A stretch of DNA of 8,021 nt from Spirochaetales bacterium (lineage in GTDB: Bacteria; Spirochaetota; Spirochaetia; Sphaerochaetales; Sphaerochaetaceae): assembly GCA_022785155.1 (NCBI GenBank), contig JALFRH010000153.1, positions 1 through 8,021 of the forward strand. The letters run 5' to 3'. The notes beneath the pieces were generated by a model. That model searched no databases and was not told where the DNA came from. It worked only from the letters and a program-made list of their open reading frames with translations. This document shows positions 1 through 6,668 of this stretch, piece by piece (position 1 is the stretch's first letter; every line of letters starts with the position of its first letter). The translations under genes were made by a program, and so were the position numbers.

Positions 1-1
1 G

Positions 2-303
2 AAGTCCATAACCGGGCTTTTGTCGGTGCTGTTCTCATCCACCATGGGGCTGGAAGAGAAGAAGGACGTGCTAAGCCGTGTATACGGTATAGAGATGACC
101 AAGGAATTTGAGAGAGAGGTGAAGGATATGTGTAATATAAGAGGGCGTATTATGAGGAAGGGCTGATAAAGGGATCGTTGCTGACATTGAATCAGCTTGT
201 AGACAAGGGGAAACTCTCCATTTGTGATGCTGCTGCCATGGCAAACATGACAGTAGAAGGTTTTCTGAAGAAGAAAGAGGAATTAAAGAAAGAGACTCTT
301 TGA
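2..303 (+). pseudogene. Rpn/YhgA-like PD-(D/E)XK nuclease (transposase-like family), 3' end, frameshifted
   Basis: This is the C-terminal end of a gene that enters from the left edge. One frame (2..166) reads through a segment with LEEKKDVLSRVYGIEMTKEF and then VKDMCN, which resembles the C-terminal part of Rpn/YhgA-like nucleases, where an 'MCN-L-S-(E/x)-x-Y-E-x-G' stretch is common. That frame stops at 164-166. The expected continuation, YYEEGLIKGSLLTLNQLVDK and then a short helical tail (SICDAAAMANMTVEGFLKKK), is intact in the -1 frame from about 145 to the stop at 301-303. One G missing from the GGG at 143-145 would explain the break. The tail resembles the 'ISIEDAAKxLNMSVEEF' ends of this family. 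Such proteins are described as recombination-promoting nucleases that are often multicopy and decayed. No strong slippery heptamer is visible, so programmed shifting is less likely than mutation or a sequence error. The catalytic part lies outside the window. Confidence 0.7.
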
Positions 304-330
304 GTAGGTATATAACTTGTTTTAAAAGAT

Positions 331-368
331 AAAAGGCGGCATAGCTATTGTGTTATGTCGCCGTTTTT
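331..368 (+). terminator. Intrinsic terminator after the Rpn-like gene
   Basis: GGCGGCATA (335-343) pairs with TATGTCGCC (354-362) over nine base pairs including one G-T, around a ten-base loop, and is followed by GTTTTT. An AAAA run lies before the stem, so it may work partly in both directions. It begins 27 bases after the stop of the broken nuclease gene. Confidence 0.85.
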
Positions 369-423
369 AAAATAAGATTAGACTTCTTGAACGTAAAAGC
401 AACAGCTAGAGATGGGTTCTCCA

Positions 424-487
424 TTTTCTTGAATATTTCGTTTCGGTGCAGTGGACCTATGTGACAAACTTTTCTTGTAATATATCG
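424..487. repeat. Imperfect direct repeat upstream of the rhodanese gene
   Basis: TTTTCTTGAATATTTCG at 424-440 and TTTTCTTGTAATATATCG at 470-487 differ by one inserted T and one substitution. A shorter copy, TTCTTGAA, lies at 384-391. The second copy overlaps the likely -35 box, so the pair could be regulator sites, but AT-rich sequence can give such repeats by chance. Confidence 0.3.
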
Positions 488-502
488 ATTAATCTGTATT
501 AT
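475..502 (+). promoter_or_regulatory. Likely sigma70-type promoter for the rhodanese gene
   Basis: TTGTAA (475-480, four of six consensus bases) and TATTAT (497-502, five of six) are separated by 16 bases. A start site about seven bases past the -10 would fall at or next to the ATG at 509, giving a leaderless or nearly leaderless message. This fits the lack of any Shine-Dalgarno before that ATG. Confidence 0.45.
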
Positions 503-508
503 TGAATT

Positions 509-1540
509 ATGAACCGAAAAACACTTTACTTTTTTATAACACTATTATTAATATCTTGTTTCTCGCTTTTTGCAGGAGGAAAGAAGGAAAATGTTGAAAT
601 AGTATCAACACCGATTTCGATTGGTCCAGAGAGACTCTATGATATGATCGAAAACAAGGAGGAGTTCCTTCTTTTGGATTTGAGACGATCTGATGATTAT
701 AAAAGAGCTCATATCGATGGGGCTGTTAATGCTGATATGGATAGTGCTGTTCAAAATGATGACTACGAAACAAGTGCAAAGGTATTAAAAAATGTATTGA
801 AGTCTGAAACAGGAAATAAGAAGGGAGAAGGCACGAAACTTGTTCTTATCTGTTATACAGGTAATAGATACGCCAGAGCGGCTCTATCTATTCTATCTGA
901 TATGAAACGAGATTTATCAGATGTATATATCGTAGAAGGTGGCTACAAAGCATGGGATGAGATTAATAACAAAAATGAAGTGCCAGAAGAAAAAGAAACT
1001 ACTACTACTTCTTCTAGTAGTTATTCTTGGAACGATGTATTTATCTTTGCCCGTAGAAGAGGAAAGAGTGACATTGACTTATATTCAGCATTAGACATCA
1101 TGGGAATTTGTACTCCTTGTGCCTTTGAAGCCAGTGCAGGGGATGTCGGACTATCTGCCTCATATGCAGAAAGGGAGATTACTACACTAAAAGGTGAAAC
1201 ATCTGTAAAGGAAATGGATAATGGAATCTATTCTTTATCTTTTCCGAATGGAAACAATGCTTGGGCAGAAAAACGATGGCCTGAGAATACCGAACTTGTT
1301 ACATTTGTTCCGAAGCCAGAAATGAAAGTCGAGTACTCGGCTTATGACGAGTCATACTTGGTTGTGTTGTTTAGGAATGTAACAGAAAACGAGGCAAAGA
1401 AATATGTGGAGGAACTAAAGACCATGTATCCAGAGCCTCTTCCTGGCCTTTGGACTGATACCGAATATAGAGGAAAGGATAAGGAAGGTAGAATAGTATC
1501 ATTCTCTCTGAATAATATGGCTCTTGCCTTGGAATCTTGA
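509..1540 (+). CDS. Exported rhodanese-domain (lipo)protein with an unknown C-terminal CxxC domain
   Basis: The N-terminus is a signal peptide: basic NRK, a hydrophobic stretch 6-21, then LISC (14-17), a possible lipobox with Cys17. Cleavage by signal peptidase I after FA (22) is the alternative. A rhodanese domain covers about 38-152, with LLLDLR (54-59), the H-I-D-G-A turn (68-72), and the active-site loop C115-Y-T-G-N-R120 that carries the persulfide-forming cysteine. 'VYIVEGGYKAW' (139-149) is the usual end of the fold. A Thr/Ser-rich linker (about 160-173) leads to a C-terminal domain (174-343) that I do not recognise; it contains C201-T-P-C204. The protein probably handles sulfane sulfur or thiol redox outside the cytoplasmic membrane; the substrate is unknown. 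The ATG is the first possible start, since TGA lies in frame at 503-505, and it has no ribosome-binding site. The gene stands alone between terminators. Confidence 0.85.
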   Translation: MNRKTLYFFITLLLISCFSLFAGGKKENVEIVSTPISIGPERLYDMIENKEEFLLLDLRRSDDYKRAHIDGAVNADMDSAVQNDDYETSAKVLKNVLKSETGNKKGEGTKLVLICYTGNRYARAALSILSDMKRDLSDVYIVEGGYKAWDEINNKNEVPEEKETTTTSSSSYSWNDVFIFARRRGKSDIDLYSALDIMGICTPCAFEASAGDVGLSASYAEREITTLKGETSVKEMDNGIYSLSFPNGNNAWAEKRWPENTELVTFVPKPEMKVEYSAYDESYLVVLFRNVTENEAKKYVEELKTMYPEPLPGLWTDTEYRGKDKEGRIVSFSLNNMALALES

Positions 1541-1616
1541 GAATGTTATAAAACACAACAAGTGTAAAAGTTATGTACTAAATACTCATAGTCTGACGTA
1601 GAAAATAGAGACATAA

Positions 1617-1650
1617 ACCAGCAGAAATTACATATTTCCTGCTGGTATTA
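1617..1650 (+). terminator. Terminator-like hairpin after the rhodanese gene
   Basis: ACCAGCAG (1617-1624) pairs perfectly with CTGCTGGT (1639-1646). The inner AAAT/ATTT extends the stem past a single bulged C around a TACAT loop. Only a weak T-rich tail (ATTATCC) follows, so termination may be inefficient. It sits 77 bases after the rhodanese stop. Confidence 0.6.
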
Positions 1651-1765
1651 TCCTTAATTGTGCCTTTCGCAGATAAACACCCTATACAGAAAAATGATAC
1701 ATAAATGGGAAATATTCAGTGTCAGAGTTTGGTACTAATAAGCATGCTGTCAGTCAATTAGCAGA

Positions 1766-2099
1766 TTGCTCCTGAATTTATCTTTACCAAACGTTATAGA
1801 ACGTAGTTTTCCAGGTAGTATTCTCCTTACTTATAAGTTCCAAGCTGAAATGAACAGTAAGTATCTTCAATCTTTGAAGACAGAAGATACATATTTACGA
1901 TATCGTGTCATTTCCTGGATTGGCTCAGTATTCAGCATAATCTTTGAATGGGTAAAAAAGCGGATATACTGAGCCACCTGAAGTAATGGCTGAAATATGT
2001 AGTAGTTTTATCAGCGATGAGGAGTGGAGAATAGGGACAGCCATAAATGGGATAAAAGACCAGGAACACTATGAAAATTCTCTTCTGAAGAGGGGGTGA
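1766..2099 (+). pseudogene. Decayed C-terminal part of a TetR/AcrR-type regulator
   Basis: Two frames join into one protein-like segment. In 1766..1972 the reading includes KYLQSLKTEDTYLRYRVISW and FSIIFEWVKKRIY, then hits TGA at 1970-1972. In the +1 frame, from 1971 to the stop at 2097-2099, it continues EPPEVMAEICSSFISDEEW. The pattern 'aromatic-x-x-x-G-x-x-x-I-x-x-W-(8 residues)-x-P-E-x-M-A-x-I' is typical of the last two helices of the ligand-binding domain of many TetR proteins. One extra base near 1970 explains the shift. No TetR DNA-binding helix-turn-helix can be read upstream (1650-1765), no good start exists (TTG at best), and TAA at 1739-1741 closes the frame. The piece is therefore a relic and should not bind DNA. 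The family assignment is by pattern only. Confidence 0.5.
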
Positions 2100-2133
2100 T
2101 ATAGCTGTTATCTAAATTTATGATAGTCAGTTT

Positions 2134-3282
2134 CTAGTTCTTTTTTATCTTGATATTCAGTTTTTCCCTGCACTTTCCTGCAGCAATGACTATGTGTTCT
2201 ATCAAAATGGAATCTTTCCCTTGTTTTTTCCTTATCTCTTCACTTTCATTTATAACGCTCTCAATTGCTGCAGATGAGAGGCCATCAAATACTGTGGATA
2301 GAACTACAGGAGACAGCTCTGGAGAGAAGTTTTTTCCTTTACCATAGATTTCAAGGAGTTCCATACGGGTTTTCTGGTCTGGATTGGAAATAGTGTACTT
2401 GAGATCGAATCTTCCTGGCCTGATAAGGGCTGGATCCAGAGACTGGAAAGAGTTTGTTGCAGCAACAACCAATACTCCCTTTGTACCACCAAAGCCATCC
2501 ATTTCATTCAGGAGGGTAGTGAGTATTCTGTTGTTTTCCTTGTCGATTCCAGTTCCTGCATAATTTCTTCTCTCTCCAATGGAATCGAATTCGTCGATGA
2601 ATACTATGCAGGGTTTTTTCTTCTTTGCTTTATTGAATAGCATCTTGACCTTCATGGCACCAAGCCCCATGACTGCACCTTGGAAATCTGCACCCTTGGT
2701 TGCTATATAGTTTACACCTGATTCTTCAGCAAGAGCTCTTGCAAAGAGGGTCTTGCCATTTCCTGGAGGGCCTTCAAGTATTATTCCCTTTATCTTTCTT
2801 CCCTCTTTGGAGCCGTTCTTCATATCTTTTATTATGGATGCCATATCGTTTTTCACTTCATCCATTCCTGCAATATCTGAAAAGTGTACGCCTGTGTGAC
2901 GGACGATATGGAAGGTTGAAGAGTACCAGGAGATGGCTTTATATATGGCGAAGACAAAGAGAGCAAGAAATATAATGTTGAAAAGAGTATTCAGTACATC
3001 GTCCAAGGTCGTAGTGTTATCTGAAACAGGGATTCCTCTCTCCATCATATCAAGTTTGAAGGTGGGGTAGTCAGGGTTGGGAACCGATAGGGTCTTTCCC
3101 TCAGCCTTTACTCTCAGTGTTCCACCCTCGATGACGATGGATTCCACTTTTTCCTCTTCAATAAGGGACAAAAAGTCTTTGTAGGAAGTCTTGGTGGAAA
3201 TATCCAGGAAATCGAAGGCAAAGAAGAATAAGACAAGGACAGCAACCGATAGTACTATAATTAACGTAGGTTTTCTCTTCAT
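2134..3282 (-). CDS. FtsH-like membrane AAA+ ATPase lacking the M41 protease domain
   Basis: The layout is that of FtsH up to the end of its ATPase: a membrane helix (about 7-26), an FtsH-type extracytoplasmic segment (32-85, YKDFLSLIEEEKVESI), a second helix (about 98-117), then an AAA+ module. Visible motifs are Walker A G171-PPGNGKT-178, Walker B IVFIDEFD with D230-E231, sensor-1 N277, and the second region of homology DPALIRPGRFD with Arg288/Arg291 as candidate arginine fingers. The lid (about 330-370) ends the protein at 382 residues. FtsH proteins are usually 600-700 residues with an HExxH zinc protease domain, which is absent here. The pore loop reads A-V-M-G (203-206) where FtsH has M-F-V-G, so the gripping aromatic is missing. 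The ATPase looks competent, so a chaperone, assembly or regulatory role is more likely than proteolysis. The ATG at 3280-3282 has no clear ribosome-binding site. Gene context is divergent from the permease. Confidence 0.9.
   Translation of the reverse strand: MKRKPTLIIVLSVAVLVLFFFAFDFLDISTKTSYKDFLSLIEEEKVESIVIEGGTLRVKAEGKTLSVPNPDYPTFKLDMMERGIPVSDNTTTLDDVLNTLFNIIFLALFVFAIYKAISWYSSTFHIVRHTGVHFSDIAGMDEVKNDMASIIKDMKNGSKEGRKIKGIILEGPPGNGKTLFARALAEESGVNYIATKGADFQGAVMGLGAMKVKMLFNKAKKKKPCIVFIDEFDSIGERRNYAGTGIDKENNRILTTLLNEMDGFGGTKGVLVVAATNSFQSLDPALIRPGRFDLKYTISNPDQKTRMELLEIYGKGKNFSPELSPVVLSTVFDGLSSAAIESVINESEEIRKKQGKDSILIEHIVIAAGKCREKLNIKIKKN
3256..3261 (+). promoter_or_regulatory. Possible -10 box for the permease operon
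   Basis: An exact TATAAT lies inside the start of the divergent FtsH-like gene, 67 bases before the permease ATG. No convincing -35 hexamer sits 16-18 bases upstream, so this is a weak call. The 45-base gap between the two divergent genes is too short for two full non-overlapping promoters, so at least one promoter probably lies in coding sequence. Confidence 0.25.
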
Positions 3283-3327
3283 AGAGAGAAAGTTACTCTA
3301 TTTTACATTGCAGGGAAAGAGGTAAGA

Positions 3328-4500
3328 ATGGAGAATAAGTGTATGAATAAAGTCAAATCAGAGGCTTCCCTGACATTTTGGGAGGGCGCAGGAATAATAG
3401 TTGGCCATGGAGTCGGGTCTGGAGTGTTGGCTGTTCCATATTTGGCCTCACGAAACAGCTGGCAGAGTTTTGTATTGATCATTGTAGTTGCATATCTTGT
3501 CAACTTGATTCTCCACTACATGATAGCTGAACTGAGCTTGAATAATGGCGGAGGGCAGTTCATTACTATTTTTGAGAATGAGCTTTTCAAAGGAAAGATA
3601 GGAAAATACCTTTCTTGGGGTGCCTTTGCCATTATGGGGTTTTCAGTTCTTGTAAACATTGCAGGCTTTATCAGCGGTGGAGGAGCAGTCTTCTCTTCTT
3701 GGTTAGGTCTTCCTGTATGGGCCTCCCAGTTACTATATTTCATAATCTGTTCCCTTGTGGTGTACAGTGGAATGAAGGCTGTAGGAATCTTTGAGAAAAT
3801 ATCTGTATTCTCAATGTTAGGAGTTGTTTTCATTCTGTTTTTCTCTGTTATGAAAGGAGAAAAAGAGGCTCTTCCTTCCCATTTTGTGGCTCCATCCAAT
3901 ATCCTTGCTCTCTATGGTATGGTGGCTTTCGCTTTATCTGCAGTAATGAGCGTACCCCAGGTGGTGAAGGGCTTTGACGGGAATCCTAGGAAAATCAAGG
4001 CTTCAATTGCAGCAGGTACACTTATCAATGTGCTGCTTATTGTTGTCATAACCTTTATGACACTGGTGGGAAGCGGCAGCTCCATAACTCAGGACGGAGC
4101 TCTTGTGGATTTATCACGAAAGCTTGGAGGCTGGGTGGGAATCATAGGATATATATTCTCCCTTCTCGCCCTTTCCACATCTTTCTGGGCCAATTCGTTG
4201 AATTTGAGGGACATCGTTTCTGAAAAGACTGGGCTTTCCAGGAAAAAGAGCTGGATAGCCGCTACCATGCCTTGCCTTATACTTGCCCTTCTTGGTCTTG
4301 AGGGGTTTGTAGGGTTTACAAGAATATCAGGCGTAATACAGGTAATAACAGGTATAGGTGTAATATTTGCCTATCATTTATCAAGAAAGCGAATTGGAAA
4401 GAGCCCTATCTGCTCTTTCTTTGGCACCCTTCCTTTCCAGATATTGGTGGTGGTCGGTTCTTTGGCTTCAACAATTGGTTCTTTGATTAAGGTTGTATAA
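3328..4500 (+). CDS. Amino-acid permease, tryptophan/tyrosine permease-like (APC superfamily)
   Basis: This is an integral inner-membrane protein of 390 residues with about eleven hydrophobic segments (roughly 16-38, 46-68, 95-118, 130-148, 155-173, 190-210, 226-248, 265-287, 308-328, 333-350, 368-387). The first helix has a glycine-rich unwound motif, GAGIIVGHGVGSGVLAVPY (20-38). This matches the substrate- and ion-binding helix of the hydroxy/aromatic amino-acid permease and AAAP groups of the APC superfamily. Length fits bacterial Trp/Tyr permeases (about 400). It probably imports an amino acid by proton or sodium symport; the exact substrate cannot be read. AAAGAGG (3316-3322) five bases before the ATG is a good ribosome-binding site and decides the start. 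The gene leads a tight co-directional run, and its TAA is followed directly by the ATG of the next gene. Confidence 0.85.
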   Translation: MENKCMNKVKSEASLTFWEGAGIIVGHGVGSGVLAVPYLASRNSWQSFVLIIVVAYLVNLILHYMIAELSLNNGGGQFITIFENELFKGKIGKYLSWGAFAIMGFSVLVNIAGFISGGGAVFSSWLGLPVWASQLLYFIICSLVVYSGMKAVGIFEKISVFSMLGVVFILFFSVMKGEKEALPSHFVAPSNILALYGMVAFALSAVMSVPQVVKGFDGNPRKIKASIAAGTLINVLLIVVITFMTLVGSGSSITQDGALVDLSRKLGGWVGIIGYIFSLLALSTSFWANSLNLRDIVSEKTGLSRKKSWIAATMPCLILALLGLEGFVGFTRISGVIQVITGIGVIFAYHLSRKRIGKSPICSFFGTLPFQILVVVGSLASTIGSLIKVV

Positions 4501-5286
4501 ATGAATGGATTTAATGATGTTTCAATAGATAGGGTGGCTTCTTCCATCCTTTCCCTGTTGGGGGTGGAAAAAGATCCTGATATGGGCAGGGAAATAGAGA
4601 GCATTACAGAAAAGAGAAGGTGCCACAGGGTCATAATGTATAATCCTGATGCTGTGGCCCAGTGGATATATGAAGGCCATAGGGATCTTTTTTCTCCTAT
4701 TCTGGAAAGAATAGACTTGAACATTGAGATGCTTTCCATGGTGCCCCCTGTCACTCCTGTGTGCTTTGCCTCCATGTATTCAGGTCTCCTTCCAGAGAAA
4801 CACGGCATAAGGGAATATATCAAACCTGTGCTGAAGTGCAGGACAGTCTTCGATGTTCTCTCAGAAAATGGAAAGAAGTGCGCAATAGTATCTACAGAAG
4901 GTGATTCCATTTCAAAGATCTTTCTTGAGAGGAACATAGATTACTTTATCTATAAGACAAAGAAAGAGTGTAATGATAAGGCTCTGTCTCTGATTGACGA
5001 AGATAAATATGACCTTATGGTCCTGTATAATGGGGATTATGACCATTATATGCATCGTTTTTCACCTGAAGGGAAGAGAAGCCTTAAGGCGCTGAAAGAG
5101 AATATCGAGACATATTCCATGCTTTTGGATAGAGTTGAGGAGAAATGGAAGGGACACTCTACAGCCATTGCCTTTGCTCCAGACCACGGCTGCCACAAAT
5201 GGCTTGGAATACTTGGGAACCATGGCGAAAGGATTCCAAAGGATATGAATATCCGTCATTTTTGGACTTTCATCGATAAGAAATAG
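4501..5286 (+). CDS. Cytosolic alkaline-phosphatase-superfamily hydrolase (phosphodiesterase/pyrophosphatase-like)
   Basis: The protein (261 residues) has the metal-site layout of the alkaline phosphatase/type I phosphodiesterase superfamily. MYNPD supplies an early acidic ligand (D50). PPVTPVCFASMYSG (82-95) holds T85 as the likely nucleophile, followed by the usual PEKHGI turn (98-103). GDYDHYMH gives D181 and H185 (possibly D179). APDHGCH gives D228, H229 and H232, and GNHG gives H241. There is no signal peptide or membrane helix, so it should act in the cytoplasm on a phosphate ester or diphosphate; the substrate is unknown. I recall similar stand-alone proteins of this size in anaerobic Firmicutes and spirochaetes, annotated only as 'alkaline phosphatase family'. 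Its ATG immediately follows the permease stop, and AAGG near 4487 inside the permease end may act as a ribosome-binding site, so translation is probably coupled. Confidence 0.8.
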   Translation: MNGFNDVSIDRVASSILSLLGVEKDPDMGREIESITEKRRCHRVIMYNPDAVAQWIYEGHRDLFSPILERIDLNIEMLSMVPPVTPVCFASMYSGLLPEKHGIREYIKPVLKCRTVFDVLSENGKKCAIVSTEGDSISKIFLERNIDYFIYKTKKECNDKALSLIDEDKYDLMVLYNGDYDHYMHRFSPEGKRSLKALKENIETYSMLLDRVEEKWKGHSTAIAFAPDHGCHKWLGILGNHGERIPKDMNIRHFWTFIDKK

Positions 5287-5309
5287 ATTCCTTTGATAGG
5301 TGTATATCC

Positions 5310-5714
5310 ATGAGAAAACTAAAGGTGGCCTTCATTTGTGTCCATAATTCCTGTCGTAGCCAGATAGCGGAAGCGTTGGGAAAAAAACTAGCCTTCGATG
5401 TGTTTGAAAGCTACTCTGCTGGAAGTGAGAAAAAGATGCAGATTAATCAGGATGCTGTGGGTATTATGAAGAAGCTCTATGGCATTGACATGGAAAAGAC
5501 CCAGTATTCCAAGCTTGTGTGTGATATCCCGACACCGGATATTCTGATATCCATGGGGTGTAATGTGGAATGTCCATATATCGGAATGCCCTTTGATGAT
5601 GACTGGGGCCTGGATGATCCCACAGGAAAGAGTGAGGAAGAATATATAAAAGTGATCAAGGAAATCGAGGGCAAAGTATTGGCCCTAAGAGAAAGAATCC
5701 AAGGCTTATCTTGA
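5310..5714 (+). CDS. arsC: Arsenate reductase, low-molecular-weight tyrosine phosphatase type
   Basis: This 134-residue protein has the P-loop C10-VHNSC-R16-S of the low-molecular-weight phosphatase fold. It also has the redox cysteines C84 and C88 in MGCNVECPY, and the family signature DDWGLDDPTGK (97-107). In this ArsC class, Cys10 attacks arsenate and the other cysteines pass a disulfide that is resolved, usually by thioredoxin, giving arsenite in the cytoplasm. All three cysteines are present, so arsenate reduction is favoured over plain tyrosine phosphatase activity. No arsenite exporter (ArsB/Acr3) or ArsR regulator is in the window, so arsenite export would have to be encoded elsewhere. 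It starts 23 bases after the hydrolase; AGGTG (5298-5302) is a modest ribosome-binding site. It is the third gene of the likely operon. Confidence 0.88.
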   Translation: MRKLKVAFICVHNSCRSQIAEALGKKLAFDVFESYSAGSEKKMQINQDAVGIMKKLYGIDMEKTQYSKLVCDIPTPDILISMGCNVECPYIGMPFDDDWGLDDPTGKSEEEYIKVIKEIEGKVLALRERIQGLS

Positions 5715-5777
5715 ATTTAATCTTCCACTATGAGAGACAATGAACGAGCTTGTGTTATAATGGGAAGAGAGGAAAAA

Positions 5778-6668
5778 ATGAAGAAGATTCTTGTGTTTGG
5801 CTCATTGAACATCGATATTGTCTATTCTTTGGAGCATATTGTAAGGCCTGGAGAGACCCTTCTTAGCTCAAATATAGAGAAAAATGCAGGAGGCAAGGGG
5901 CTTAACCAAGCTTGTGCCCTAGCAAAGACCGGCTTGGATGTATATATGGCTGGTTGTGTTGGGGAGGATGGAGATATGCTCCTTGAAACCCTCTCTTCCT
6001 TCGGTGTCGATGTATCAAATGTAAAGAGAGTGAAGACGCCTACAGGAAATGCGATTATCCAGAGAAGCGGCGATGGGCAGAATTCGATTATTCTCTTTGC
6101 CGGTGCAAACAGAGTCATTGAAAAGAGTATGGTGGACTCTGTTCTCTCTTCTTTTTCTCAAGGCGATATTATTGTCCTTCAAAATGAAATCAATGGTTTG
6201 GATGAAATAATAAGGGGAGCCAAAGATAAAGGGATGTATGTAGTCTTTAACCCCGCCCCCTTTGATTCATCGGTCTTCACCCTGCCCTTGGAAAAAGTGG
6301 ACCTGTTGGTTGTAAATGAAATAGAGGGTGCGGGAGTGGCAGGAAAGAGTGAAGACGCCTCATATATCGAGATTCTTGATGCCATCTTGGAAAAATATCC
6401 TAAAAACGAAGTCATTATGACTTGTGGAAAAAACGGTTCTTATTGGCAGAAGGGAAAGAATCGTATCTTTGAGAAGGCCTTGACGGTGGAAGCTGTGGAT
6501 ACTACTGCAGCAGGAGACACATATATAGGATATTTCATAGCTTCCAAGGAGCTGGGGTACGACACAAAGAAGGCAATGGAATGTGCCACCCTTGCTTCCT
6601 CCGTCACCGTTACAAGAAAGGGTGCTGCAGGAAGTGTTCCTGAAGGTAGAGAAGTCTTTTCCTGTTGA
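5778..6668 (+). CDS. rbsK: Ribokinase-like PfkB-family sugar kinase
   Basis: The protein phosphorylates a sugar or nucleoside hydroxyl with ATP in the cytoplasm. Numbered from the chosen start (296 residues), it shows the substrate-binding GSLNID (8-13), the sugar-site glycine motif AGGKGLNQA (37-45), NPAP (158-161), N180-E-I-E183 of the NxxE metal motif, and D241-TTAAGDT-248 with catalytic base D247. The SVTVTRKGA near 275-283 is typical of ribokinases proper. Ribose is therefore the likeliest substrate, with deoxyribose or a nucleoside possible; the symbol is tentative because no ribose transporter is nearby. I chose ATG 5778 because AAGAGAGGA (5765-5773) is a strong ribosome-binding site just upstream and residue 1 then aligns with the family. 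In-frame ATGs at 5730 and 5760 would add 16 or 6 unconserved residues. It is the last gene of the run; no terminator is obvious after it. Confidence 0.85.
   Translation: MKKILVFGSLNIDIVYSLEHIVRPGETLLSSNIEKNAGGKGLNQACALAKTGLDVYMAGCVGEDGDMLLETLSSFGVDVSNVKRVKTPTGNAIIQRSGDGQNSIILFAGANRVIEKSMVDSVLSSFSQGDIIVLQNEINGLDEIIRGAKDKGMYVVFNPAPFDSSVFTLPLEKVDLLVVNEIEGAGVAGKSEDASYIEILDAILEKYPKNEVIMTCGKNGSYWQKGKNRIFEKALTVEAVDTTAAGDTYIGYFIASKELGYDTKKAMECATLASSVTVTRKGAAGSVPEGREVFSC

Larger units (their letters stand above)
1541..2133. other. Gene-poor spacer of about 590 bases
   Basis: Apart from the hairpin at 1617..1650 and the TetR-like relic at 1766..2099, I see nothing supportable here: no intact gene, RNA gene or mobile-element end. 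The last 34 bases separate the relic from the convergent FtsH-like gene and hold only a four-base-pair TATC/GATA hairpin, too weak to call a terminator. The minus strand was also checked for a continuation of the FtsH-like protein (an HExxH zinc site), and none is present. Confidence 0.6.

Noticed and set aside
143..166. Programmed -1 frameshift in the Rpn-like gene
   Set aside because: No X-XXY-YYZ slippery heptamer or downstream pseudoknot is apparent; a simple G deletion explains it better.
1371..1556. Minus-strand open frame of 61 codons over the end of the rhodanese gene
   Set aside because: It lies almost wholly inside the rhodanese coding region, has no family-like pattern and no ribosome-binding site.
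2100..2133. Terminator for the FtsH-like gene
   Set aside because: Only a four-base-pair TATC/GATA hairpin is visible, with no GC-rich stem or suitable T tract.
3516..3899. Minus-strand open frame of 127 codons inside the permease
   Set aside because: It mirrors the codons of a clear membrane protein. The proline- and lysine-rich translation has no recognisable domain.
4374..4937. Minus-strand open frame of 187 codons across the permease/hydrolase junction
   Set aside because: It is antisense to two well-supported genes with intact motifs and shows no domain of its own.
5730..5777. Longer start for the sugar kinase at ATG 5730
   Set aside because: The extra 16 residues do not resemble the family, while ATG 5778 has a strong ribosome-binding site and aligns with normal ribokinase N-termini.
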